Source: Streptomyces violaceusniger
Lineage (GTDB): Bacteria > Actinomycetota > Actinomycetes > Streptomycetales > Streptomycetaceae
NCBI GenBank assembly: GCA_005405945.1
Contig: BJHW01000002.1
Coordinates: forward strand, 2,294,001-2,358,000
DNA length: 64,000 bases
Reading direction: 5' to 3'
Part shown: positions 35,119-44,001 of the stretch, one piece after another
How positions within the stretch are numbered: position 1 is the stretch's first letter
How the letters are laid out: every line of letters starts with the position of its first letter
The notes under the pieces: generated by a model
Seen by the model: the letters and a program-made list of their open reading frames with translations, nothing else
Databases searched by the model: none
Told to the model about the DNA's origin: nothing
Translations under genes and position numbers: made by a program

Positions 35119-36627
35119 ATGACCAGCGAAAACCGATTCGACACGCTCATCGTGGGTGGGGGGTCAGCGGGTGCCGTCCTGGCCGCCCGCCTCAGCGAGG
35201 TCCCGTCGCGCCGTGTCCTGCTGCTGGAGGCGGGGCCTGCCTACGAGCCCGACGGCTACCCTGCGGAGGTTGCCTCCAGCAGCGTACTGGGCGGCTGGAC
35301 CGGCCACGACTGGGGCTACCTGACCGAGCCGGGCTATGTGGGACATGAGATCGCGGCCTTCCGCGGCAAGGTCCTCGGCGGCAGCTCGGCGGTCAACGGC
35401 TCGGTCGCCGTGCGGGCTCTGCCGTCGGACTTCGCCCGCTGGACCCAACGGGGACTTAAGGGATGGGCGTACGACGACCTTCTGCCGGCCTTCAAGGCCG
35501 TGGAGTCGACCACGGCGGGTGACGACGCCCTGCATGGACGCACGGGCCCACTGCCGATCAAGCAGCTCGGGCGGGACGACCTCAGCGTGATGCAGCGAGC
35601 CTTCGTCGACGCGGCGCTCGCCCACGGCATCAAGGCGGTCGACGACTTCAACGGCACCGACCCCGAGGGAGTGGGCCCGTATCCGATGAACGTGCGCGAT
35701 GGCGTACGGGTCAACACCGGGATGGCCTACCTGACCGAAGCCGTGCGATCGCGCGCCAACCTGGACATCCGCGCCGAGGCCCTGGTCGACCGGGTCCTGT
35801 TTGACGACCACCGGGCGGTGGGCGTGGCACTGGCCGACGGCACCGAGATCCCTGCGGGGGAGGTGATTCTTTCCGCCGGCGCGTACGGCAGCGCGACGAT
35901 TCTGCTCCGCTCGGGTGTCGGGCTGGCCGACGATCTCGCCGATCTGGGGATTCCGGTTGTCGCCGACCTGCCGGTGGGGCTACGGCTGCAGGACCACCCC
36001 TTTTACTACAACGCCTACGCCGCCGACCCGAAGAAGACTGGCGAAGGACTGCCGGTCATCGGCGCCAAGGTGTGGACGGCGAGCAGCGAGGCCGAGGACG
36101 GCGAACTCGACCTGCACATCACCGCCACCCACCTCTTCGACCACTCGGCCAGCCCGACTGGCCTCGGCTTCGTTCTGGCCGTCGCCCTGGTGCGCCCTGC
36201 ATCCCAAGGCACGCTGACCTTGGTCAGCCGGGATCCGGCCGTCGCTCCCCGCATCGACCTGAACTTCCTGAGTGACCCCGCCGACCGCCGACGCCTCCTG
36301 GAGGGTGTCAAGCTGGCCCGCCGCCTCGGTGCCACCGCACCGTTGTCCGGTCTGATCACCCAGGAGCTCAACCCGGGCGCGGACGCGACCAGCGACGCAG
36401 CGATCGAGCAGACGATGCTCGCCACCCTCGACACCTATCACCACCCCACTTCGACGGCTCCCATGGGTGCCGACGACGACCCCTCCGCCGTGACCGATCG
36501 GCTCGGCGCGGTGCGCGGCCTTCAAGGACTGCGGGTCGTGGACGCCTCGATCTTCCCCGACGTGCCCTCCGCGGCCACCAACCTCACGGTCATCGCCGCC
36601 GCGGAACACATCGCACGCCAGATCTGA
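35119..36627 (+). CDS. GMC-family FAD oxidoreductase
   Basis: The 502-residue protein starts with the dinucleotide fold TLIVGGGSAGAVLAARLSE and LLLEAGPAYEP. It contains the GMC signature FRGKVLGGSSAVNGSVAVRA and ends with the active-site region DTYHHPTSTAPMG and VVDASIFPDVPSAATNLTVI, in which His and the His/Asn pair are present. It probably oxidises a primary alcohol to an aldehyde, which fits the aldehyde dehydrogenase at 39531. ATG 35119 has a ribosome site (GGAGG) at a long distance. It leads a same-strand run of GMC, three hydrolases and the dehydrogenase. Confidence 0.92.
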   Translation: MTSENRFDTLIVGGGSAGAVLAARLSEVPSRRVLLLEAGPAYEPDGYPAEVASSSVLGGWTGHDWGYLTEPGYVGHEIAAFRGKVLGGSSAVNGSVAVRALPSDFARWTQRGLKGWAYDDLLPAFKAVESTTAGDDALHGRTGPLPIKQLGRDDLSVMQRAFVDAALAHGIKAVDDFNGTDPEGVGPYPMNVRDGVRVNTGMAYLTEAVRSRANLDIRAEALVDRVLFDDHRAVGVALADGTEIPAGEVILSAGAYGSATILLRSGVGLADDLADLGIPVVADLPVGLRLQDHPFYYNAYAADPKKTGEGLPVIGAKVWTASSEAEDGELDLHITATHLFDHSASPTGLGFVLAVALVRPASQGTLTLVSRDPAVAPRIDLNFLSDPADRRRLLEGVKLARRLGATAPLSGLITQELNPGADATSDAAIEQTMLATLDTYHHPTSTAPMGADDDPSAVTDRLGAVRGLQGLRVVDASIFPDVPSAATNLTVIAAAEHIARQI

Positions 36628-36753
36628 CCCGTCCGCACCCGCGGCGTTCGGCAACCCCCACCCAGTCGGCTGTGCCCCGGCCGTTTCCCGTGACGGGCCC
36701 TTCGACCCGGCGCTCGGCGCACAGCGAACGCACACCACGAAAGGACCAGAGTC

Positions 36754-37593
36754 ATGCGCAGTGGCATGCTCGCCGTCGACGGAGCCGAGCTGTACTACGA
36801 AGTCCGCGGCAGCGGACCGGAACTCCTGCTGATCCCGGGAGCCGGCGGAGACGGCGGCTTCTACCAGGGCCTTGCCGAAGACCTCTCCGACGCCTTCACG
36901 GTCATCACCTACGACCGGAGGGGCAACTCCCGCAGCACCGGTCGTACCGAGGAGATGATGACTCTCACCCAGCAGGCGTCGGATGCGAAGGCACTGATCA
37001 ACGAGCTGGCCGACGGCAAGTCCCTCGTCTTCGGCAACAGCGGCGGCGCGATCATCGCGCTGACGCTGGCCGCCCAGTACCCCGAAGTCATCCGCGGTCT
37101 CATCGCGCATGAACCGCCCGCCGTGAAGGTCCTGCCCGAGACCGACGAGTGGTTCAACTTCTTCGAGAAGGTCATCGCCCGGTCCGAGGAGGCCGGTGCA
37201 CAGGTCGCCGCCGGCGAGTTCGTCCAGACGATGCGCGGCGAGAGCGACGCTCCGTGGCCCGAGGACGTGCAGCAGCGGTTCTTCGGCAACGTGGAGTTCC
37301 TGTTCTCCAAGGAGTTCGCCGACTTTGGCAGGTTCGTGCCGGACTTTGACGCGCTCAAGGCCGCGAAGTTCCCGATCCTGCTCGGCGCCGGCTCCACGGA
37401 CCGGGGTGCGTACTACGCGCGGCCGTCCCTCGAGATCGCCAAGCGGGTCGGTGCCCCCTGGGCCGAGTTCCCAGGCATCCACATGGAGTTCCTGCACCGC
37501 CCGGCGGGATTCGGGGCGGCCCTGCGGGCCCTGGCGACCGAGATGCAGAGCCGCATCGCGGACGTCCCCGAGCGGTGGACGACCGAGGGCTGA
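36754..37593 (+). CDS. Alpha/beta hydrolase, paralogue 1 of 3
   Basis: 279 residues starting MRSGMLAVDGAELYYEVRGS. The nucleophile elbow is LVFGNSGGAII (Ser96), the oxyanion-side motif is LLIPGAGGDGGFYQ, and the C-terminal His lies in EFPGIHMEF. There is no cap-domain signature that reveals the substrate. The next two genes are close paralogues in tandem, and all three lie between a GMC oxidoreductase and an aldehyde dehydrogenase. ATG 36754 follows ACGAAAGGACC. Confidence 0.92.
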   Translation: MRSGMLAVDGAELYYEVRGSGPELLLIPGAGGDGGFYQGLAEDLSDAFTVITYDRRGNSRSTGRTEEMMTLTQQASDAKALINELADGKSLVFGNSGGAIIALTLAAQYPEVIRGLIAHEPPAVKVLPETDEWFNFFEKVIARSEEAGAQVAAGEFVQTMRGESDAPWPEDVQQRFFGNVEFLFSKEFADFGRFVPDFDALKAAKFPILLGAGSTDRGAYYARPSLEIAKRVGAPWAEFPGIHMEFLHRPAGFGAALRALATEMQSRIADVPERWTTEG

Positions 37594-37644
37594 CCCCGCG
37601 CCGCCCATTCGACCCCATGCTGACCCAGAAAGATCGAGAGACCG

Positions 37645-38481
37645 ATGCGTAACGGAAGGCTGCCCGTTGACGGAGCCAAGCTGTACTACGAGGTGCGCGG
37701 CAGCGGCCCGGCGTTGCTCATGATCGTCGGCGCCGGCGGAGACGGCGGGATGTACGACGGCCTCGCCGACGTACTCTCCGACGCCTTCACGGTGATCACC
37801 TATGACCGACGCGGAAACGCTCGCAGCACTGGCCGAGGTGTGGCGACGACCTTGGCGCAGCAGGCGTCGGACGCGAAGGCGCTGATCAACGAACTGGCCG
37901 GCGGCAAGGCCCTGGTGTTCGGCAACAGCGGCGGCGCCATCGTCGGCCTCACCTTGGCTGCCCAGCATCCGGAAGCCGTACGCGGACTGATCGCCCACGA
38001 GCCGCCCGCCGTGCTCGCCCTCCCCGAGGGCGACCCCGAGCGCGAGTGGTTCAACAAGATGGGCGAGCTGTACGCGGCGAAGGGGCCCGCAGCCACAGGT
38101 GCGGCGTTCGGAGCGTCGGTGCGTGGCGAGGGCACGTACGCCTGGCCCGAGAGCATGGCGTGGCGCGCCGCAGGCAGCGCGGAGCAGCTCTTCGGCACGG
38201 AATGGCCCATGTGGAGCGGCTTCGTCCCCGACTACGAGGCGCTGTCCAAGGCGGAGTTCCCCATCGTGCTCGGCGCGGGCTCCGCGGACCGGGGTACCTA
38301 CTACGCACGCCCCTCGCTTCTCATCGCCCAGCGTATCGGGGCGGCCTGGGCCGAATTCCCCGGCATCCACCTGGAGTTCATCCCGCGCCCGGCAATCTTC
38401 GGGGCGGCCCTGCGGGCGCTGGCGACCACCATGCAGAGCCGTATCTCGAGTGTCCCCGAGCAGTGGACCAGCGAAGCCTGA
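37645..38481 (+). CDS. Alpha/beta hydrolase, paralogue 2 of 3
   Basis: 278 residues with the same frame of motifs as paralogue 1: MRNGRLPVDGAKLYYEVRGS, IVGAGGDGGMYDGL, ALVFGNSGGAIVGLTLAAQ and EFPGIHLEFIPRP. The central segment (about residues 135-200) differs most, which is the cap region expected to set substrate choice. It starts 51 bp after paralogue 1. Confidence 0.92.
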   Translation: MRNGRLPVDGAKLYYEVRGSGPALLMIVGAGGDGGMYDGLADVLSDAFTVITYDRRGNARSTGRGVATTLAQQASDAKALINELAGGKALVFGNSGGAIVGLTLAAQHPEAVRGLIAHEPPAVLALPEGDPEREWFNKMGELYAAKGPAATGAAFGASVRGEGTYAWPESMAWRAAGSAEQLFGTEWPMWSGFVPDYEALSKAEFPIVLGAGSADRGTYYARPSLLIAQRIGAAWAEFPGIHLEFIPRPAIFGAALRALATTMQSRISSVPEQWTSEA

Positions 38482-38551
38482 CCTCGTACCCCCTCATCCC
38501 CTCTCTCCAGCAGCGATGTTGGTAAGTGACCACACAAAAGGATCCATACTC

Positions 38552-39391
38552 ATGCGCAGTGGAATGCTCCCCGTCGACGGGGCCGAGCTGTACTACGAAG
38601 TCCGCGGCACCGGCCCCGCGTTGCTCCTCATCGTCGGAGCCGGCGGCGATGGCGGGCTGATTGCCGGACTCGCCGAGAACCTCGCCAACGCCTTCACCGT
38701 CATCAACTACGACCGCCGCGGCAACTCCCGCAGCACCGGCCGGGGCGGCGCGACGATGACCCTTACCCAGCAGGCGTCGGACGCCAAGGCGCTGATCGAC
38801 GAGTTCGCCGGGGGCAAGGCCCTGGTGTTCGGCAACAGCGGTGGCGCGATCATCGGCCTGACGCTGGCCGCGCAGCACCCGGAGGTCGTCCGCGGGCTGA
38901 TCGCGCACGAGCCGCCGGCCGTGAAGGCCCTCCCCGAGGGCGACCCCGAGCGTGACTTCTTCGAGAAGATGGGCGAGCTGGTGGACAAGGAAGGCCCGCA
39001 GGCCGCCGGCGCCGCGTTCGCGGAGTTCGTGAGGGGCGAGGGCACCTACGCCTGGGACGAGGAAGTGCAGAAGCGCTTCCTCGGCAACCTGAAACACCTC
39101 TTCATCACGGAGTGGCCCGGCTTCACCGGCTTCGTGCCCGACTACGACGCGCTGTCGAAGGCGGAGTTTCCTATCGTCCTCGCGGCCGGCGCCGAGGATC
39201 GCGGTCTGAACTACGCCCGTCCGTCGATCGAGATCGCAAAGAAGATCGGCGCCTCCTGGGCCGAATTCCCGGGCATCCACATGGAGTTCAACCGGGACGC
39301 GGCGCTCTTCGGAGCCGGCCTGCGAACCCTGCTCACGGAGATGCACAGCCGCACCGCGGACGTCCCCGACCAGTGGAAGTACGAGGGATGA
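38552..39391 (+). CDS. Alpha/beta hydrolase, paralogue 3 of 3
   Basis: 279 residues: MRSGMLPVDGAELYYEVRGT, IVGAGGDGGLIAGL, LVFGNSGGAIIGLTLAAQHP and EFPGIHMEFNRD. The catalytic Ser and His are kept. ATG 38552 follows AAAAGGATCC. The frame is open far upstream into paralogue 2, but homology to its neighbours fixes the start. Divergence is again concentrated in the middle of the protein. Confidence 0.92.
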   Translation: MRSGMLPVDGAELYYEVRGTGPALLLIVGAGGDGGLIAGLAENLANAFTVINYDRRGNSRSTGRGGATMTLTQQASDAKALIDEFAGGKALVFGNSGGAIIGLTLAAQHPEVVRGLIAHEPPAVKALPEGDPERDFFEKMGELVDKEGPQAAGAAFAEFVRGEGTYAWDEEVQKRFLGNLKHLFITEWPGFTGFVPDYDALSKAEFPIVLAAGAEDRGLNYARPSIEIAKKIGASWAEFPGIHMEFNRDAALFGAGLRTLLTEMHSRTADVPDQWKYEG

Positions 39392-39530
39392 TCCCCGCCT
39401 CCGCGATGGGGTTGTGTGACTGCCCCGTCGATGCCCCGACCGAGAACAAGGGTGCCTCCCTCGCTCTCGGTTCCTTGGAACCGGATGACCGGCGTCCCGG
39501 CATCCGTACGAGCACAAGGAAGTACTCTCG

Positions 39531-40976
39531 ATGACCGACAACACCGGCCTCCCGCACGCCCGTCACTACATCGCTGGTCAGTGGACCGATTCCGCTCAGC
39601 GCACCGAATCTGTCAACCCCGCAACCGGTGAGGTGCTGGGTACCTTCGCCGACGGTGGCGCGCAGGAGGCGCGGGCCGGCATCGCGGCCGCACGTCTGGC
39701 CTTCGACACCACTGGCTGGTCACGTGACAGGCACCTGCGCGCGAAGGCACTGTTCGAGATGGCAGGCCTGCTGGAGGAGCGACGGGAGGAGTTCATCACC
39801 CTGCTGGCGCGGGAGAACGGCAAGATCCTCGGGGAGGCGGCCTTCGAGATCGACCTGACCATTCCGAAACTGCGTTACTACGGGGCCCTGGCGCTGTCCG
39901 ATCACGGTGGCGCGGCCGAGGTGAAGCCGGGCCTGTACTCGATGACACTGCGGGAGGCGGCCGGTGTGGCCGCGGTCATCGCGCCGTGGAACTCTCCGGT
40001 CGTACTGGCCGTGCGGTCCTTCGCCCCGGCCCTGGCCGCGGGCTGCACCGTCGTGATGAAGCTGCCCGCTCAGACGGGTCTGGTCAACGGGCTGCTCAGT
40101 GAGCTCGTGGCGGCCACGAAGAGTCTGCCTGCGGGCGTGTTGAACATCTTCACCGAGTCCGGCAACGAGGGTGCCCCGCTGTTGGTCTCGTCCCCGAAGG
40201 TGGATGTCGTCAGCTACACCGGTTCCACGGTGGTCGGCCGGAAGATCATGGAGCAGGCATCGGCCACCCTCAAGCCGCTCTCCTTGGAACTCGGCGGCAA
40301 GAGCCCGATGATCGTCTTCGACGACGCCGATCTCGACGTCACCGTGCCCGTGCTCACCAAGGCGATCACCACCTTCACCGGCCAGTTCTGCATGACGGGC
40401 AGCCGGATCCTGGCGCAGAGCGGGATCGCGGACGAACTGCGCCGACGGATGATCGCGTCGCTGGAGGCGGTGAAGGTCGGCCCGGGCGACGACCCCGCCA
40501 GCGAGATGGGCGCGATGATCGACGAGCGCAACGCCGAGCGCGTCGAGAACTTCGTGACGGATGCCGCCGCCTATGCGAACGTCCTGCTCCAGGGCCCCCG
40601 CAAGGGCGCCTTCATCCACCCCTCGCTCGTCGAGGTCGAGGACGTGTCCACCCCCATCGTGCAGCAGGAGGTGTTCGGTCCTGTCGCCACGTTCGAGGTC
40701 TTCGACTCGGAGACGGAGGCGATCGGCAGGGCGAATGCCACGGAGTACGGGCTGGCCGCGTCGGTCTGGACGCGGGACGTGGACCGGCCGCTGCGGGTCG
40801 CGCGTGAGATCAAGGCGGGCACGGTGTGGACCAACACCTGGGCTGTGGTCCACGACCAGTTCGAGGAGGGCGGGTTCAAGCAGTCCGGCATGGGCCGACT
40901 CAACGGCATGCGCGGTCTTGAGGAGTTCCAGGAGACCAAGCACCTCGTCCACGCGGCGCCGGCCCGCCGCGACTGA
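39531..40976 (+). CDS. NAD(P)-dependent aldehyde dehydrogenase
   Basis: The 481-residue protein has the catalytic Asn (VIAPWNSPVVLAV), the cofactor motif SYTGSTVVGRKIM, the catalytic Glu (LSLELGGKSPMIVF) and Cys287 (TFTGQFCMTGSRIL). The end is also normal (FKQSGMGRLNGMRGLEEFQE). It oxidises an aldehyde to an acid, perhaps the product of the GMC enzyme or of the alcohol dehydrogenase at 46686. ATG 39531 follows AAGGAAG. A hairpin ends the transcript 23 bp after the stop. Confidence 0.94.
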   Translation: MTDNTGLPHARHYIAGQWTDSAQRTESVNPATGEVLGTFADGGAQEARAGIAAARLAFDTTGWSRDRHLRAKALFEMAGLLEERREEFITLLARENGKILGEAAFEIDLTIPKLRYYGALALSDHGGAAEVKPGLYSMTLREAAGVAAVIAPWNSPVVLAVRSFAPALAAGCTVVMKLPAQTGLVNGLLSELVAATKSLPAGVLNIFTESGNEGAPLLVSSPKVDVVSYTGSTVVGRKIMEQASATLKPLSLELGGKSPMIVFDDADLDVTVPVLTKAITTFTGQFCMTGSRILAQSGIADELRRRMIASLEAVKVGPGDDPASEMGAMIDERNAERVENFVTDAAAYANVLLQGPRKGAFIHPSLVEVEDVSTPIVQQEVFGPVATFEVFDSETEAIGRANATEYGLAASVWTRDVDRPLRVAREIKAGTVWTNTWAVVHDQFEEGGFKQSGMGRLNGMRGLEEFQETKHLVHAAPARRD

Positions 40977-40998
40977 CCCGAACCGCCCCTCCCTCCAC

Positions 40999-41030
40999 GT
41001 GGGCCCCGCTGACTTGGCGGTGGGGCCCAC
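40999..41030. terminator. Hairpin after the aldehyde dehydrogenase gene
   Basis: GTGGGCCCC and GGGGCCCAC form a perfect 9-bp stem with a 14-nt loop between the aldehyde dehydrogenase stop and the next start. Confidence 0.65.
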
Positions 41031-41055
41031 CTGCCACCTGAGCAGGAGCACCGCC

Positions 41056-41685
41056 GTGACCGACAAGCAGCTGAGTGAACCGTCGATCATCCGCACGGAC
41101 GGTGCCGACGTCACCCTGCTCACCGCACGGACCGTTGAGCCCGGCCACGAGGAGACCTTCCAGAAGTGGGCCCGGGGCATCCTGGACGCAGCCGCCGCTT
41201 CTCCCGGCCATCTGGGCGGCGGTCTGTTCCGTCCCGCGACGGACGACAGGCCCTGGATCGTCGTGCACCGCTTCCGTGACCAGGCGGCTCTCGACGCGTG
41301 GCTGCGTTCGCCGGCCCGCGCCGCCTTTTTCGACAACAGCGCCGGACACCGCCACACAGAGGTCGCCCGACGCGAACTGCGGGGCATGGAGACGTGGTTC
41401 ACCGGCCTCGGCCAGGGCGGCGCGGCCCCACCCCGCTGGAAGATGGCCGCGAGTGCCGGCCTTGGCATCTACCCGATCTCCCTCATGGGCAACGGCGTAC
41501 TCGGACCCCATCTGGCCGGACTGCCGCTCGTGGTCCGTACAGCCGTGTTCGCCGCGCTGTTCAGTGTGCTCATGACGTACGCGGCCATGCCCGTCGTCAG
41601 CCGTCTCCTGCGCCGCTGGCTGCGTCCCGCGCCTGCGGCGCCCGCCTCAAGCCCTTCACCTCTCCGGAAGTCTGCACACCCCTGA
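41056..41685 (+). CDS. ABM-domain protein with C-terminal membrane anchor
   Basis: The N-terminal ~110 residues form an antibiotic-biosynthesis-monooxygenase (ABM) dimeric barrel: TLLTARTVEPGHEETFQKWA, RPWIVVHRFRDQAALDAWLR. The rest has two hydrophobic helices (about residues 135-155 and 160-185; GLPLVVRTAVFAALFSVLMT), followed by a basic, proline-rich tail. The protein should sit in the cytoplasmic membrane. GTG 41056 follows GCAGGAGCACC. Its function is unknown; small ABM proteins act on quinones or polyketides. Confidence 0.85.
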   Translation: MTDKQLSEPSIIRTDGADVTLLTARTVEPGHEETFQKWARGILDAAAASPGHLGGGLFRPATDDRPWIVVHRFRDQAALDAWLRSPARAAFFDNSAGHRHTEVARRELRGMETWFTGLGQGGAAPPRWKMAASAGLGIYPISLMGNGVLGPHLAGLPLVVRTAVFAALFSVLMTYAAMPVVSRLLRRWLRPAPAAPASSPSPLRKSAHP

Positions 41686-41697
41686 AAGGCCCCTGGC

Positions 41698-43140
41698 ATG
41701 AAACGAATCCCGGCCGCACTGGCCGCCGTATCCGCGCTTGCTCTGACATGCACCGCCCCCGCGGTCGCAGACGCCTCTACGACCTCCCCGTCCGGTGAAC
41801 CCGGATTCACCCGGAGCGTGCTGGCCACCGGTCTCGGCGACCCGTACGAGATCGTCTGGGGTCCGGACAACCACCTCTGGGCCACCGAGAAGAGCGGTCT
41901 GAAGGTCACCCGCGTAGACCCCACCACGGGCGCCAGGACCACCGCCCTCGACCTCACGGGGACGGCCGTCCACACCGCTGCCGGCCAGGACGGCGTGCTT
42001 GGCCTGGCCTTCCAGACCCCGCGGCAGGGCACCAGCGGCAGCACGTACGTCTATCTCTCGTACACCTACCAGACGACGACGCCCGCGCCCGTCACCGGGG
42101 AGACTCGGCGACTGAAGATCGCCCGCTACACGCTCGACCGCACAACCCACACCCTGGTCAGCCCCAAGGACATCCTCACCGGGTTGCCCTCCGGCACCGA
42201 CCACCAGTCGGCCCGCCTGCGCCTGGGGTCCGACGGCAAGCTCTATTACACGGTCGGCGACCAGGGCGCCAACCAGCTGGAGCACTACTGCAACCCCAAC
42301 TGGGCGCAGCGCCTGCTCACCCGGAGCGAGGTCGAGCACAAGGACTGGTTCGCCGCGTACCAGGGCAAGATCCTGCGGATCAACCTCGACGGGTCCATAC
42401 CCGCCGACAACCCCGTCATCAACGGGGTGCGAAGCCACATCATCACCTACGGCCACCGCAACTCCCAGGGTCTGGACTTCGCGCCGAACGGCACCCTCTA
42501 CCAGGCCGAGCAGGGTCCCAAGACCGACGACGAGATCAACATCGTCCGCCCGGGCCACAACTACGGCTGGCCGTACGTCGCCGGCTACCGCGACGACCAG
42601 GCCTACACGTACAACAACTGGTCCGCCTCGACGCCGACCCCGTGCAAGGACCTGACCTACAGCGACCTCGAAGTCCCGGATTCCGTCCCGCAGCAGAAGG
42701 AGACGGACTGGAAGGGCTCGTTCGTCCCGCCGATCGACACCCTCGGCACGAGCGTCGGCAACGACTACAACTTCGCGGACCCCAAGTGCGCCGAAGGCGG
42801 CCTGTACTTCGTCTGCTGGCCCACCATCGCGCCTTCCAGCCTCAGCTACTATCCGCAGCGGTCCGGCGGGATCCGCGGCTGGGGCAACTCGCTGATCGTC
42901 ACCACGCTCAAGGACGGCAGCGTCTACCGGCTGAAGCTGTCCGCCGACGGCCGGCACGTCGTCTCGCGCGAGCGGCTGTGGACCTCGCAGAACCGCTACC
43001 GCGACACGGCCTTCAGCCCGGACGGCAAGACCGTCTACGTCGCCACCGACAACGCTGGCCTGGTCCGCAACCCCAGCAGCGGCGCACCTGCCACCACGCT
43101 GGACAATCCCGGATCGATCCTCGCGTTCCACGCGAAGTAG
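41698..43140 (+). CDS. Secreted PQQ-dependent sugar dehydrogenase (GSDH family)
   Basis: A signal peptide (MKRIPAALAAVSALALTCTA, cleavage near AVADA) precedes a six-bladed propeller of the soluble glucose/sorbosone dehydrogenase type. Recognisable parts are GQDGVLGLAFQTP, LGSDGKLYYTVGDQGANQ, YGHRNSQGLDFAPNGTLYQA and EINIVRPGHNYGWPYVAG. The Arg/His of the RNSQGL region bind PQQ and substrate in the family. It oxidises aldoses outside the cell and depends on external PQQ, since no PQQ biosynthesis genes are in view. It begins 12 bp after the ABM gene, so the two may be cotranscribed. Confidence 0.9.
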   Translation: MKRIPAALAAVSALALTCTAPAVADASTTSPSGEPGFTRSVLATGLGDPYEIVWGPDNHLWATEKSGLKVTRVDPTTGARTTALDLTGTAVHTAAGQDGVLGLAFQTPRQGTSGSTYVYLSYTYQTTTPAPVTGETRRLKIARYTLDRTTHTLVSPKDILTGLPSGTDHQSARLRLGSDGKLYYTVGDQGANQLEHYCNPNWAQRLLTRSEVEHKDWFAAYQGKILRINLDGSIPADNPVINGVRSHIITYGHRNSQGLDFAPNGTLYQAEQGPKTDDEINIVRPGHNYGWPYVAGYRDDQAYTYNNWSASTPTPCKDLTYSDLEVPDSVPQQKETDWKGSFVPPIDTLGTSVGNDYNFADPKCAEGGLYFVCWPTIAPSSLSYYPQRSGGIRGWGNSLIVTTLKDGSVYRLKLSADGRHVVSRERLWTSQNRYRDTAFSPDGKTVYVATDNAGLVRNPSSGAPATTLDNPGSILAFHAK

Positions 43141-43160
43141 CGATGACAGTCCGGGGACGG

Positions 43161-43904
43161 TCAGGTGAGGCTGTGCAACTCCTGCTCGATCTCGGACACG
43201 GTCGCCGTCAGCGCACCGACCCAGGCCGGGACGCGGTCACGGTCGAAGCGCACTGTCGGCATGGCGATCGCCACCGCTGCCACGGGCGCCTCCTCGGGAT
43301 CGCGGACGACGATCCCGAGGGCGGTCAAACCGGCCTCGGTGCGCTGATCGTTGATCGCGAAGCCACGCTTGCGTACGAGCGCCAGGTCGCGGTGCAACCG
43401 CGTGAGGTCCACGTCCTCGGATCCGTTGTACAACGCGGTGACCTGGTCGGACGGAAGGGCGGCGAGGACGGCTCTCCCTCCGGAGGTGAGGTGCGCGGGC
43501 AGGGTGCGCCCGGCCCTGCTGCCCACGCGCAGGATCTGCGGGCTCTCCGCGGTGGCGACGAACCGGGCCTCGGTGCCCGCCACAACCACGAGGTTGACGG
43601 ATTCCCCGACACGGTCGACGAGCTCGTGCAGACGGGGAAGCGCCACCTGACGCAGGAGGGCCACCGGCGCCCGGGACACGGTGGCGGGGCGCAGCACGTC
43701 ACCGGCCTCGTAGAGCCGGTCTGGCCGCTGCTCGGCGAAGCCGCGGTACACGAGCATCGCGAGCAGCCGGTGCGCGGTGGACGGGGACACGCCCAGCCGT
43801 TCGGCCGCGTCGCTGACCCGCAGCGGTCCCTCCTGCTGAAGGAGCGTCGCCAGGTGCAGCGCATGGTCGACAGAAGCGATGCGATACGGCGGTTCATTCT
43901 CCAC
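43161..43904 (-). CDS. IclR-family transcriptional regulator
   Basis: The 247-residue protein has the IclR winged helix (RIASVDHALHLATLLQQEGP, RVSDAAERLGVSPSTAHRLL) and the C-terminal effector domain (TLPAHLTSGGRAVLAALPSD, RGFAINDQRTEAGLTALGIV). It is divergent from the gentisate dioxygenase gene, with 97 bp between starts, and so is probably the regulator of the gentisate operon, responding to an aromatic acid. Confidence 0.93.
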   Translation of the reverse strand: MENEPPYRIASVDHALHLATLLQQEGPLRVSDAAERLGVSPSTAHRLLAMLVYRGFAEQRPDRLYEAGDVLRPATVSRAPVALLRQVALPRLHELVDRVGESVNLVVVAGTEARFVATAESPQILRVGSRAGRTLPAHLTSGGRAVLAALPSDQVTALYNGSEDVDLTRLHRDLALVRKRGFAINDQRTEAGLTALGIVVRDPEEAPVAAVAIAMPTVRFDRDRVPAWVGALTATVSEIEQELHSLT

Positions 43905-44001
43905 AGCAGAAAAGTCTATCCCACCCAGAAGAACTCACCCAGACTGGTGGAGTGATCCGGAGTAGCGGCAGCGTTGCCGACCCGAATGCGGGAGTACACC
44001 C

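Noticed and set aside
35980..38370. 796-codon minus-strand frame across the GMC and hydrolase genes
   Set aside because: It runs antisense across several genes with conserved active sites and has no recognisable motif.
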